NCBI GenBank assembly: GCA_029204045.2
Contig: CM055081.1
Location: forward strand, 1,717,765 to 1,781,764
Direction: 5' to 3'
Source: Tillandsia leiboldiana
Lineage: Eukaryota; Streptophyta; Magnoliopsida; Poales; Bromeliaceae
Length of the DNA: 64,000 bases
Shown here piece by piece: positions 48,901-59,345 of the stretch. Made by a program: the position numbers and the translations under genes. The stretch's first letter is position 1; each line of letters opens with the position of its first letter. The notes under the pieces were generated by a model that made no database searches, had not been told where the DNA came from, and worked only from the letters and a program-made list of their open reading frames with translations.

Positions 48901-50119
48901 ACCACAAACGAACGAGCGTCGCACCGCGCCGTAAAAATAGAAACCTCGATAAGCGTGCCACCAAAAATCCCAAAACTTTGCAGAAAGATGCAGCCAAACT
49001 AGGGGATCAACTTTGCTGAAGGCACCCCAGCGAGAAGAGGCTCGGAAATGGCGGAAAAAGGGAGAAGAAGAGAGCTCGGATCGCCTTTTATAGGCTGCAG
49101 AAACAAATGGGAAAATACCGGTTATGTCCCAATTTCCGGGCGCATGCCACTTTCGGGCGCGTACTGTAGCAGCCCGAAAATCCCAAAGGCGCGCACTGTA
49201 GCAGCCCGGAAGTCCCCTGGGCCTCCACGTCGCCCGCCAAACAGGCGACAGCCGCACCCGCCGCACGCGTCGCGCCACGTGGCCACCCGCGGACGACGAC
49301 ACGTGGCACGCTCCCCGGTCAACGCCCGCCTGCCGCGCCCACGTGCCCGCCTGACGCCGCCGCCTGCCACCCTGCCGCGCACAGTAGACCCACCAATAGG
49401 AGAACGCCACGTGTCATGCCACTTCCTAGTGAACCCGGTGCACGAAATCATGTGGACCGAACCAATGCAAACCTGCCACGTGTCCAAGCCCGGTGCACCG
49501 TAAACCCTGAGCCATCCCGAAACTGCGTAGACCAACCGCCGTGAACCCACCTCTAGGATGATGCCACGTGTCACCCCCGGTCCACCGTGCGCCCCGCACT
49601 CCCCCGTAGACCGCGCCCCGCGGACCGGCCCACTCCTGAGCCGCCACGCGTCCAGCCCCCGGTGCACGCCTGCCGCGTGGACCGGGCGGCCCGCGCCTCC
49701 GTCCGCCGCGCTGCCGGCGGCCGCTCCGCCGCTGCCGCCGCCGCCGGAAACACTGTTCCGGCGTGAACAGTGTCCGGTGCTCAAAAATGACAAGTGGGTA
49801 GTCCGTTTTAACCGTTTTCGCGCGCTGAATCCGAATTTGATGTCCATTTCGCCAAATTCCAACTCCAAAATTTGCCGAAGGCATCCGGAAAGGTAATCCT
49901 TGGTCCAAACTTCGTGCGGAGTCCAAATTTAATATCCACTTCGCGCGAAACCACTTCTAACGATCCGACGGAGTCCAATGATCACCCACGTGATCCATTA
50001 AACACACTGAGCCCAACACTAATGTCCAATTGGGGCACAAATCCCACCGACACGCCACATAGGCCTCCGGGAGCTGTAGATGATCCAGTAATCTCGACGT
50101 GGGGATCCAGGTCCTCACA
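45974..50119 (-). repeat. LTR (5' LTR in element orientation)
   Basis: The second 4,146-bp LTR, nearly identical to the first at a constant offset of 7,560 bp. It drives transcription leftward, with its TATA box at 49,084-49,092 and G-boxes at 49,276-49,992. About 3.1 kb of R-U5 lies between the TATA box and the primer site. Confidence 0.95.
49084..49092 (-). promoter_or_regulatory. TATA box of the 5' LTR
   Basis: TATAAAAGG on the minus strand. This is the copy expected to start the genomic transcript, reading towards 45,974. Confidence 0.7.
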
Positions 50120-51196
50120 CTGGTGATCCAACCGACTAGGATGCTGTCATAGCGGTATTGACCCTATCTTGTAAATCATAAACTTTGTTCAAAAGTCTCG
50201 CGTAATATATGAATAATTGACATTATAAATTTCTTATTCCTATTAAACAGGAAAATCCGTCATATGCAAAATGTCGAGATAGGCCATTTTCGCCATATAA
50301 GGATATGGAATTTTTGACAGAAAAAACCACGGCCACTGGCTGATATGGATTTGCATCCACTATGCCTGCAGCCCAAACAGTTGAAAGTTCATCCTCATCT
50401 TCCCCCGGTGAGGATGATACAAATCTTGAAGTAGGAATGTCGGCTTTTAATATCTCACAACCTCCATTTGAACCAGGTTCTTCTACAGCGCCTCAATATG
50501 CAAATATGAGGGCGCCGCAAACCCCCGACTACCCATCTTCAACTCCTGACATCCCCAATGTCGGAGGTAGTGCTAGCGGGAACGGGCATAGCTCAGGAAG
50601 TAAACGACCACGCTCTCCACAACTCACAAACCCTCAACCCAAACCTACCTCGTCCTCTGGGGGACGCCGGCGCAAAACTGATGCCGGGCTTATTGTAATA
50701 TCTGAACTTGTTGATATAGGCAGGCAAAAGCTTGAACTTGCCCGTGAAATGTATCATGACGAAAAGGCCAACAAAAGTAGTATTCCAACCATTTCCAATT
50801 GCATGACCCGAGTCTATGCGATGCCAGGCATTACTCTAGAAAAAGTGCTTAGTGCAGCCGAAGCACTGAAAGATCTAAATAATCGTGAAGTGTTTATGAC
50901 AATGACCGACGAGTTGGCAATAATGTGGGTTGAGCGTCAAGTGGCAATCCAATCGCATGTATATAGGCCATTTTTTCCTTGAATGTAGGATTTGTTTTTA
51001 ATGTGTATGCCTTTGTTTCTTTATTTTATTGCCCTCTTATGTAATATGCTCAGAAGACATTTCAATTTGTTTGAATGCTGTTAGATGTACTCTTTAAATA
51101 TTGACTGTATTAACAAGCATGCTTGAATTAGTGTTGTATTACAACGACATATGTTGCGATTGTCAATGTTGAATATATATTGTACTTACAGCATAA

Positions 51197-52599
51197 ATGG
51201 GTGATTCGAATCATCGTCATGTGTTTTCCTCCAAAATCAATACCATAATAAGGGACCTTTTAGATGATGATGACGACTATTAGGGTGAGGTATTAGCGAT
51301 GTTGATTCATCAAGGTTACTTGACATCTAGTCAAACTGTCGACAAGCAACCGTGTCGAACCCGTCCATTCACAGGGCACCAGGTTATATGTGATATATTG
51401 AATGGCCATCCTGACCGTGGGTACGACCAGTTTCGAATGCGGACCACGACTTTCATCGCACTTCGCGATGAGCTAGTCCAAAAGGGATTGTTACAAAACA
51501 CACGCCATATGACAATTGAGGAACAGTTGGGAATTTTTATGTTTTGTGTTGGACATGGGGTGGCTAATAGGGTAATTGCTGAAATATTTTAACATTCGGG
51601 TGAAACTATCAGTCTACATTTCAACAATGTGCTTCGGGCGATTGTGACGTTGAAAGACGATTACATAACACTTCCGGCGAATAATGTTTCGGTGCATGCC
51701 CGAATTAGAGATAATGTCAATTTTCAACCATTCAAGGTATGTATGCTTTTATATTTTTTAGTTCACTTATTTATATGTCACCAGTGTTCATTATATTAAT
51801 TGACTGCATGTTGTTTGATGTTTATTGGCATAATACAATTGGTGCAATTGATGGGACACATATTCCGGTGGTTGTCAGCAAGAGTAAGCAACCGAGATTC
51901 CGGAATCGCAAAGGATTTACTTCGCAAAACATGATGGCTGCAGTATCCTTCGACCATCACTTCCTATTTGTCTGCACTGGTTGGGAGGGATCAGCAGCTG
52001 ACATGAGAGTACTCCGATGGGCATGCGAAAGTGGAGGATTCACTGTGCCTGAAGGTATATTGTACACAGAAATTTATCTTTTACATTTCTTTAATGTTGG
52101 GGAATATAGAATTTAACATTGTACATGTTTCGTAAAATCTATAGACAAATATTATTTGGTAGATTCTGGCTATGCAAATACAGACAGATTTCTTGCACCA
52201 TATCGGGGGGAGCGTTACCATATTAGCCAATTTGAGGGAAACACACGAGGTCGCACTCATCGAAGTCCGCGCGACCTATATAATCATCGACATGCACAAT
52301 TGAGAAATGTGGTGGAGAAAACATTCGGTATTTTAAAAAAACGGTTCAAGATCTTGACTGTTGCAACACCCTTTCCATATAAAGTCCAATGCCAGATTGC
52401 GATGGCATGTTGTGTTATACACAATTTTATTCGACGACACTCCGGTGCGGATGCCATATTTAACGATGTGTTAGAGGAAGAACCAAATGTAGAATTAGAT
52501 GTCGAGGAAACGGTTCATAGTGTTGGTACTACTGAGTCACACAGAGGCGACGCGTTGCGCACATTTATAACAGACCAGTTATGGAATAATCGCAGTTAG
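51197..52599 (+). pseudogene. PIF/Harbinger DDE transposase, inactivated
   Basis: Exon 1 is 51,197-51,736, exon 2 is about 51,830-52,054 and exon 3 is 52,145-52,599. The DDE_Tnp_4 catalytic residues are visible: first Asp in IGAIDGTHIPV, second Asp in YYLVDSGYANTDRFL, Glu in NVVEKTFGILKKRF about 50 residues later. The GWEGSAADMRVL segment and the HTH-type N-terminal region (FRMRTTTFIALRDEL, EEQLGIFMFCVGHG) are also present. Exon 1 has two stops, TAG at 51,281-51,283 and TAA at 51,590-51,592 (where relatives have Gln before HSGET). The intron 1 acceptor is unclear; an AG expected just before the IGAID block is missing. The protein would cut and join the element ends if intact. It cannot be made from this copy, though the catalytic core is little changed. 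Confidence 0.9.
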
Positions 52600-53500
52600 A
52601 TATATATTTGATTGCAATGTAAGAAATGTGTAATATATGTGATTGTATGATTACAATGTGTTTGTAAAATTATGTATGAACTGGATTATGTAAAGGACTT
52701 TTCTTATATGTGTATTGAACTGAATTATGATTACAATGGGATTGTATGTAAAGGACTTTTTCTTATGTGTATTGAACTGAATTATCATTACAATGGGATT
52801 GTATGTAATGGACTTTTCTGATGTGTATTGAACTAAAATATGATTACAATGGGATTGTATGTAAAGGACTTTTCTGATGTGTATTGAACTGAAATATGAT
52901 TACAATGGGATTGTATGTAAAGGACTTATTATTTTGTGATCTTTATGACCATAATGGACTGAATTGTATGTGATTGAATCTGCTAATTATTATGTTGGTC
53001 CTATAATTGGGGTAATTTTTGTTAGTGTAGCGTCATTATTGCACACATTTGTTTTGTTCATTATTTACTTGATATCTGGTCATGACATTCTGTTTTAATT
53101 TTATTTAACATTCAGATAGTTTTGTATTGGTATATTGACTTGTGTATAATTAGTGCCTGAATTTTATTTACTTTTTTTATTCACTATTTGACCCTTTATG
53201 ATAAATTTAAAAAATTATAAAAATATGCTATTAATCAACCTTATAATAAATTTAGATTATTATTAAAAAAGTATACAAATATTTAAAAGTATTTAAGAAT
53301 GATAGAAAATTTTAAAAGGGAAAAATTAAAATTTGCTTATCTATTGATTAATGGTTTTAAAATGATAAACAATAAAAATTTTTAAATATTTTAATATATA
53401 ATTTTCTATCATTTTTAAGTACTTTTAATTATTTATTATTTATTTTTAAATATTTTTTACTATTTTAAATAATATTTTAAATTTATTATTAGGTTGATTA
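52600..53500. other. 3' flank of the transposase
   Basis: Contains a diverged tandem array at about 52,690-52,925: a unit of about 60 bp built on GGATTGTATGTAAAGGACTT and GTGTATTGAACTGAA, repeated about four times. AT-rich sequence follows. No gene. Confidence 0.75.
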
Positions 53501-53797
53501 ATATCATAAATTATTTTATTTATAAATTATATCATAAAGGGCAAAATAGTCAATACACAAATTTATCACTTCTCAATTCTTCTTATTCCTCTATACTCAA
53601 CCAAACACAATTTTTTCCTATTCATCTTATTCTCCTTATTACTATATAATTTACCAAACACAATTTCCTTTAAACCCGGTATAACTCATAAACCCAACCA
53701 AACGCAAATTTACACTAATTCCTGCTAATACCATAATCTATACCTATCCCCGGTATAACAAAATTTTCCTTATCCCCGAACCAAACGGTACCTTATG

Positions 53798-54199
53798 GGT
53801 TTGTTTGGATTCGGTATAGAACCCGGAATAGGAGCGATATCTCTCTTATTCTTCCAAACGTACCAGAAATCAATCGGTATAGTTTGTTCCAGTACAACTA
53901 GAATAAGTGAGAATTACTGTTCTCACTCTTCCCAACCACCCTCTTATTTTTTCCTTAAATACCCTCCCACATCTACCGAGGCACCATCTCTCTCCTTATT
54001 ATTACATAATAAAGTTTGAGGGCAAAAAAGTAATTTATCCCAATTAAAACTCTTTATTCCTCTTATTCCTCATTTTCATACCAAACACAAAATCTCATAT
54101 CCCTGGAACCATCCCAAACGCTTTTTTATACTAGTTCCGTACTTTATACTTATCTCTGGAATAGCTAATTCTGTCATATCCCGTTACCAAACGGGCCGA
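53798..54199. mobile_element. PIF/Tourist-like MITE beside the Harbinger element
   Basis: Starts GGGTTTGTTTGGATTCGG and ends with the complement of GGCCCGTTTGGTAACGGG. The interior repeats the TTATTCCTCTTATTCC and CCAAACACAA words of related elements. The target duplication is not evident, so the end is approximate. Confidence 0.55.
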
Positions 54200-55258
54200 A
54201 TATATATCTACTGTTTGATAGATTTGTAAAAAAAATTATTCAAAAATATTTACGCATCCAAACAGACTAACAATAAGGGAAAGTGAAGAGGCCCGTCCCA
54301 GCCCATAATAAATTATAGATTCTTTCTAGAAAGGCCCAACCTAATAAGGCATGTTGGCTTTACACTGGCTTAGGGAGTGACTAGGAATGTCACCGTACCC
54401 GAAATTTTATCCGAATTCGAATCCGAATGAAATGAATTTATCCGAATGAAAAGATCTTTTTTGAATGCTTGCTTATTTGGAGAAACTTTGTGCAAAAAAT
54501 CTCTAGGTATAGAAATATCAACAAGTCAAATTTAGGATTGATATTTAAAAATTTGAATCAAAATCGACACTCAAAATTTAAATTTGAATTCTGATTCAAA
54601 ACCATAGGGTTTTAAAAATCCAAAACCAAAGTCGAATATGTCAAAACAAATCGAAACTGAAATCGAATCCGAAAACCCAAATATAAAGAAATCATTTCTC
54701 TTTACTAAATTTCGAAACATATTCTAATTAAATTTGTAAAGGCGAGTGCAATAATAAAAACAAAAAATGACGATCATAAAGTAAACAAATCATGAAATGC
54801 ACGAAAAAAATAATAAACATAAGAATTTGTGTAGTAAATATTTTTATAGAAAAAAATTGTGGTCGAGAAATGAGAAATTTTACTATCCGATAAAAAAGAG
54901 TATAATACTGTCAAAATTCTGTGCGCATAAAAGAAGAAAAAAAATAAGTTTCTTAACGGTCCGAGTTTTTCGCTTCTATCATATACATTTGTTTTTTCTT
55001 TCTTAAATCGTTTTTCAAAATATATCACACCGTAAAGCTGTCGGCAAAATAAGAAGTATAAAATCGAAAACGATAATCAAATTTCGAGGCAAAGCACATC
55101 TGACCGATAAAAATTATATCTAAATCTGAATCCAGCAAGATTTTATTTTGTATACCCATAGCCGAAATCATACCAATTTAGCATTCATTGAAATCAACCC
55201 GTTCGAATTCAGATTCAGATAAAATTTCGAGTATTTATATCGGTCGATATTTCTGGGC
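54200..55258. other. AT-rich spacer with degenerate repeat words
   Basis: Starts near 54,385 with GGAATGTCACCGTACCCG and holds many AATCCGAATTCGAA-like words, resembling patches at 19,690 and 24,220. It is possibly a worn hAT-type MITE. No gene was recognised. Confidence 0.45.
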
Positions 55259-55480
55259 CAAGGATCTAAGTGCCCATCGATATAGGCCGTATCTATCGTG
55301 CCAACATGATATCGGCACGATACAGCCTCCGCGCCGATGACACAACTCAAAATTCTCTTTTTATTTAAATTAGTAAGTATTTTTCTAAATAAAATTTAAA
55401 AGATTTGAAAAAAAATACATAATAAGTAAATAAAATATATATTTAATGCCATTATATATCGGCATGTCATTAAATATCAC
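55259..55480. mobile_element. Third copy of the hAT-like MITE, truncated
   Basis: Begins with CAAGGATCTAAGT, the same 13-bp terminal repeat as at 7,025 with one change, then CCATCGATATAGGCCGTATC. This is the reverse orientation of the 7,025 copy. The other end has degraded. Confidence 0.7.
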
Positions 55481-55494
55481 CCTCACAAACTGTG

Positions 55495-55680
55495 TCGTAT
55501 TATCGATAGTACCAAACAATTAGTGCTATTAAATTTCAGCCGTTAGATGAAAAAATATACGGTTGGGATTATAGTGGTCCCCTAAGATTTTTACTATTTA
55601 ACCAACCACCTAGTAAACCCTAGGGGACTACTATCATCTTAATACGGTTGGGATTATAATAGTCTCCTAAAATTTTTACT
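55495..55680. mobile_element. Partial copy of the 57,655 MITE
   Basis: Shares TTTTTACTATTTAACCAACC, ACCTAGTAAACCCTAGGGG and CTATCATCTTAA with the element at 57,655-57,896. The ends are rearranged. Confidence 0.65.
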
Positions 55681-56676
55681 CCATCCGAATTCGCATTCGA
55701 AAATTTTTCAAATTCGAAAAAGTCCCTTGAAACTGTGTCGTATCTAGAAATTTGAATTCGCATTAGTAAATCATTTTATCTTTTACTTAAAAAAATTTTG
55801 GACAATAAATTGTTGAGAAACTGCACCAACTGATACTTGGGTTGCTCAAATATCACCCTCACAAACTGTTCCTGTACATTCCCTTGCAACCACTTAATAA
55901 TATGTTTCATTATTATTTTACCTTAAAAAAAGTGTGAACTTATCCCCACACATGTGCTCTCCTTCACAAAATTGATGTGATTTTGACTAGTGGAATTGTG
56001 GACTCTGGCGTCGACCGTTGACTTGTTGAAAGCCACGAATTTGTGTGGATGCAAATTCTCTAAGCCCTTGGAGCAATTACTGGTGAAAATCATTGGCTTT
56101 CATGCTGCCACGTGGCAAAATCTTTAGCATTATTTTAAGTTCAACTTTTCTCTTGGAAAAGGATGAAATTTTTTAAAATTTAAAATTTAATTTGATAAAT
56201 ATAAGTTATAATATTTTAAAAATTTAAAATATAGGCATATTGAATTTCATAGTGCATATGTATAATAAGTTATTTTCACAATTAATACAATTAATAATTT
56301 GGGATTATAATTTTTATTTTCGGATCTCAAAATTATATTTTCAACCAAAAGAAGTGGTGTTATGCTCTATTTTCTAGATAGTCCCTCTCTTATAATTATT
56401 TTAGTTCTAACATATTTAAATTTTTTAATATTTTGAGTCTAATCATCGCTCAAAATATTATACCGCGCTTTACTCATTGTATGGCTATAACTTAGTTGAG
56501 ACTGATTTCACATTTCTAGTGATTGTCTATGATACTAACTGTAACGCCCAGCTTCTCAGTAGGACTATTTATTTTAAAACTATTCTAATCCTAATACGTC
56601 TAACTCTCTTAATATATATGTCAAGTCTAGTCATCATTTAAAATATTATATTCGAACTAAAAGATTTAGTCTTTAT
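55680..56676. other. AT-rich spacer
   Basis: No gene, RNA gene or defined repeat could be supported. Confidence 0.5.
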
Positions 56677-57111
56677 GGCTCCCTTTGGGTATAAAAACTA
56701 GGAGGGGATAAGGGGGATATCTCCCTCTTTGTATCTAAACAACAAAAAGCTGTTTGGAACAGCCGTTCCACCTAATTCCGGGATTAGAAAAAAATAACTG
56801 TTCCAAGCAGCAGGTGGAACTGCAGTTTTTTTTTTTAAAAACAAAATTAATTAATTTTATTTTAAATTATAAGTTATTTAAATTTATAAAATTTAAAATT
56901 TATTTCATTATTTTATAAAAATTTAATTCTCTCTATTCTTTTTATTCCTCTTTAATTTATCAAACACAATTTTCTTTATACCCGGTATAACTCTTATATC
57001 CACCCAAACATAAATTAACATTAGTTCCTGCTAATATCATAACTTATACATATCCCCGGTATAACTAAATTTTTCTTATACCCGAACCAAACGCAGCCCG
57101 AACCAAACGCA

Positions 57112-57113
<2 letters not shown>
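56677..57113. mobile_element. PIF/Tourist-like MITE with duplicated right end
   Basis: Starts GGCTCCCTTTGGGTATAAAAA. The right end CCGAACCAAACGCAGC is present twice in tandem just before a (TA)n array begins. The interior shares CCCGGTATAACTC and ATCCCCGGTATAAC with the 23,025 and 53,7xx elements, in inverted order relative to 23,025. Confidence 0.6.

Positions 57114-57200
<87 letters not shown>
57114..57200. repeat. (TA)n microsatellite
   Basis: About 43 TA units beginning at the right end of a PIF-like MITE. Confidence 0.97.
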
Positions 57201-57206
<6 letters not shown>

Positions 57207-57595
57207 TTTTTATATACTTCTAAAAGTATCAAATTAGTGGTACTTATAGGTTTTAGTTTTTAAATGAAAATATATGTGGTTAGGATGATAGTGAGTCTCT
57301 TGGGTTAAGTGAATAGTTGGTAGAAGACGGAACGTCCCTAACGCAAGTGGCAAAGTGTTGGGTGGTTGGTACCCAGGTCCCGAGTTTGAAGCCTAGTTGC
57401 TTCATATTTTTAGCTAAGTTTATTTTTATAAACGAAGTGGGTAGCATGCTACATTTTTCTTAAAAAAGAAATGAAATTAGCTTTCTTCAAAAAAAAAATA
57501 ATAATTTAAGGAATGAAATTAGTCAAAAGGTAAATCTAATAGTAAAAAACTTATAAACATCAATTGCTTGATACTTGTACAAGCATAATAGCCGA

Positions 57596-57599
<4 letters not shown>

Positions 57600-57656
<57 letters not shown>
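57600..57656. repeat. (TA)n microsatellite
   Basis: About 28 TA units directly left of the 57,655 MITE. Confidence 0.97.
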
Positions 57657-57659
<3 letters not shown>

Positions 57660-57887
57660 CGGCTAGAATACTATCGATAGCATCAAGCAATTGGTGCTAT
57701 CAAGTTTTCAGTCGTTGGATGAAAAGATATGTGGTTGGGATTATACTGATCTCCTAAAATTTTTACTATTCAACCAACCACCTAGTAAACCCTAGGGGGC
57801 CACTATCATCTTAACCACACATCTTTTAATCCAAAAGTTAAAAACTTGATAGCACCAATGGCTTCGTGCTAGCGATATTATTCCAGC

Positions 57888-57896
<9 letters not shown>
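57655..57896. mobile_element. MITE with about 50-bp inverted ends, between (TA)n arrays
   Basis: About 240 bp. The left end TAGTTCGGCTAGAATACTAT... is mirrored at the right by the complement of TAGTTAGGCTGGAATAATAT..., and the pairing extends for about 50 bp (TTGGTGCTATCAAGTTTT on both sides). A (TA)n array adjoins each end, consistent with a TA target. The superfamily is not certain. Partial relatives are at 55,495-55,680 and 57,220-57,320. Confidence 0.75.

Positions 57897-57974
<78 letters not shown>
57893..57974. repeat. (TA)n microsatellite
   Basis: About 40 TA units directly right of the 57,655 MITE. Confidence 0.97.
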
Positions 57975-57975
<1 letters not shown>

Positions 57976-58140
57976 TTATGAATTTTTTACCATTGAATTT
58001 GCATTGGAATTTGTACTATTGTACTTTCTCTTTCTCTCTTTTTAGTTGACTTTACAATAGCACAAATCTCAATACAAATCTAATCATATAAAAATCACAA
58101 GCATATTTACACTTGTGCTTTTAAAAATATATAAACTCTA

Positions 58141-58233
<93 letters not shown>

Positions 58234-58345
58234 GAGCTTATATACTTTTAAAAGCACAAGATAAACTATGCTTGTGATAAAAGTACAATTGCACAAAATC
58301 TCAATACAAATGCAATGGTAAAAAATTCACAAGCATGGATGTGCT
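57974..58345. repeat. Inverted repeat pair around (CT)n(TA)n
   Basis: The arm 57,974-58,140 (TTTTTTACCATTGAATTTGC ... TTAAAAATATATAAACTCTAC) and the arm 58,231-58,345 (GTAGAGCTTATATACTTTTA ... GCAATGGTAAAAAATTCAC) are inverted relatives. They are separated by (CT)n at 58,141-58,175 and (TA)n at 58,176-58,230. Probably two head-to-head MITE copies or one large fold-back element. Confidence 0.75.
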
Positions 58346-59060
58346 TAATTATGTTTTTAATAAATCGATGATCAGTATTGTTGAATATGATCTAGACCAT
58401 TTAACGTATTTAGAAATTAAATTTTATGTTTTTTCGGCATTATTGATGTAATGATCAAAGGTTGCAAAATTTATAATTTTAATGATAAATACGAGTTTTT
58501 TTTGCTTATTTAACGATATAAAAAAATTAAATTAATTAAATTTTAGTTATATATTTTTTAAAATTATTTAAAATAAGATTTATATTTCCAATCTTAATTA
58601 CAATATTTCTATTATTATTTTTTGAAAGATATTTATTTTTAGTCGTTTGTTTTTGTGCCTACTCGATGAACAAAAATAAAATATTAAAAAATATAAAATT
58701 TAATTTTCAGATAGTTCAAATAATCTAAATTAAATTTAACGATGCCGATTGTTATTTTGAAAATTCGATCATAAAAAAATAAATAAATAACAACGAAACA
58801 TGTTTACTATGAATTACATTTCAGTCCAACTTATTAATTATATATTTATATGCTTCTTTCATATTTTGTTTTGCTTAATTTTATAAGAGGGAAAAAAAAA
58901 ATAATATTAAGAATAAATGACATATTTTTTTGATTAAATTATAGAAAATCTTTCTATAATATACAGTTTTTTTATTTTGCCCTCATGTCTTTTAAAAGTC
59001 TATATTTTTCCCTCTCGTAATTACAGAATTATTTTTAGAGGACAACGGGGTTTATTTTGC
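58346..59060. other. AT-rich spacer
   Basis: No gene recognised. Confidence 0.5.
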
Positions 59061-59067
59061 CCTCCTG

Positions 59068-59345
59068 TCCACAGAGCATGCCGCCATCTCCCTACCCGCC
59101 CACTCCGCCTCCTACGGCATCCTCCTCTCCTTCCTCGTCCACCGCTCTCTCTCCCTCACCCCCTTCCCGGCCAACCCCGCCGCCCCCTTCGACCCCGTTT
59201 AGGAGGTCTACTCTGACGACCCCTACGCCGCCGCCGCCGAAGACTACACGGACGCCAAAGACTACGACGGCGGAGCCGGAGGCGACTCGACGACGCCTGG
59301 GTGGGCATGCCCCTCCGGTGCTATCCGGCGGCGGTGATGGAGGCA
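59068..59345 (+). pseudogene. GC-rich gene fragment, origin unknown
   Basis: An abrupt 280-bp GC-rich island in AT-rich DNA. In one plus-strand frame nearly every codon ends in C or G, typical of GC3-rich monocot exons. It reads HAAISLPAHSASYGILLSFL, VHRSLSLTPFPANPAAPFDP, a TAG stop, then EVYSDDPYAAAAEDY. The codon pattern marks this as the ancestral coding frame, and the stop in it marks a pseudogene or captured exon. I do not recognise the family. Alternative frames give Pro/Thr-rich ORFs without such codon bias. Confidence 0.5.

Larger units (their letters stand above)
38414..50119 (-). mobile_element. Complete non-autonomous LTR retrotransposon (LARD-like)
   Basis: Two direct LTRs of exactly 4,146 bp (38,414-42,559 and 45,974-50,119) flank a 3,414-bp interior. 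LTRs begin TGTCACGCCCC and end GTCCTCACA on the plus strand. Minus orientation follows from GCTCTGATACCA at 45,954-45,965 (complement of the Met-tRNA primer site), 8 bp from the LTR, and from the minus-strand polypurine run AGTGGGGGAGGA next to 42,560. The CTGGT target duplication is perfect. The interior has no recognisable gag, protease, reverse transcriptase or integrase in any frame, so it would need proteins from another element. By eye the LTRs differ at about a dozen positions, implying a recent insertion. It interrupts Harbinger ORF1. Confidence 0.95.
38021..50982 (+). pseudogene. Harbinger ORF1 (Myb/SANT-like DNA-binding protein), split by an LTR element
   Basis: First part 38,021-38,413: a basic N terminus, then NWTENMDAIFMSLL, FKNRLKILKRSFSLYNYL and WGWD, the trihelix-like Myb/SANT fold of PIF/Harbinger ORF1 proteins, which help the transposase bind ends and enter the nucleus. 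The ATG follows an acceptor at 38,019-38,020, so a 5' UTR intron from about 37,110 is likely. The reading frame resumes after the nested element at 50,125 and ends at a donor at 50,153. It continues at 50,251 (ENPSYAKCRDRPFSPYKDM) and runs to 50,982 through a Ser/Pro-rich linker and an Arg/Lys-rich patch near 50,650-50,680. Besides the 11.7-kb insertion there are two in-frame stops, TAG just after the insertion site (50,139-50,150 region) and TGA near 50,341. The gene is dead. Confidence 0.88.
35778..53793 (+). mobile_element. PIF/Harbinger-like DNA transposon, disrupted
   Basis: The proposed left end is (T)GGCTTTGTTTGGTAACAGGG at 35,778 and the right end is the complement of GGTACCGTTTGGTTCGGGG at 53,793. 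TTA lies on both sides (35,775-35,777 and 53,794-53,796). Inside, in order, are a GC-rich 70-bp minisatellite, a Myb/SANT-like ORF1 relic, a nested LTR retrotransposon (38,414-50,119) and a DDE transposase relic. Without the nested element it would be about 6.3 kb, reasonable for an autonomous Harbinger. The two ORFs fix the superfamily securely. The exact ends are less certain, because related MITE ends lie next to the right border. Confidence 0.6.
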
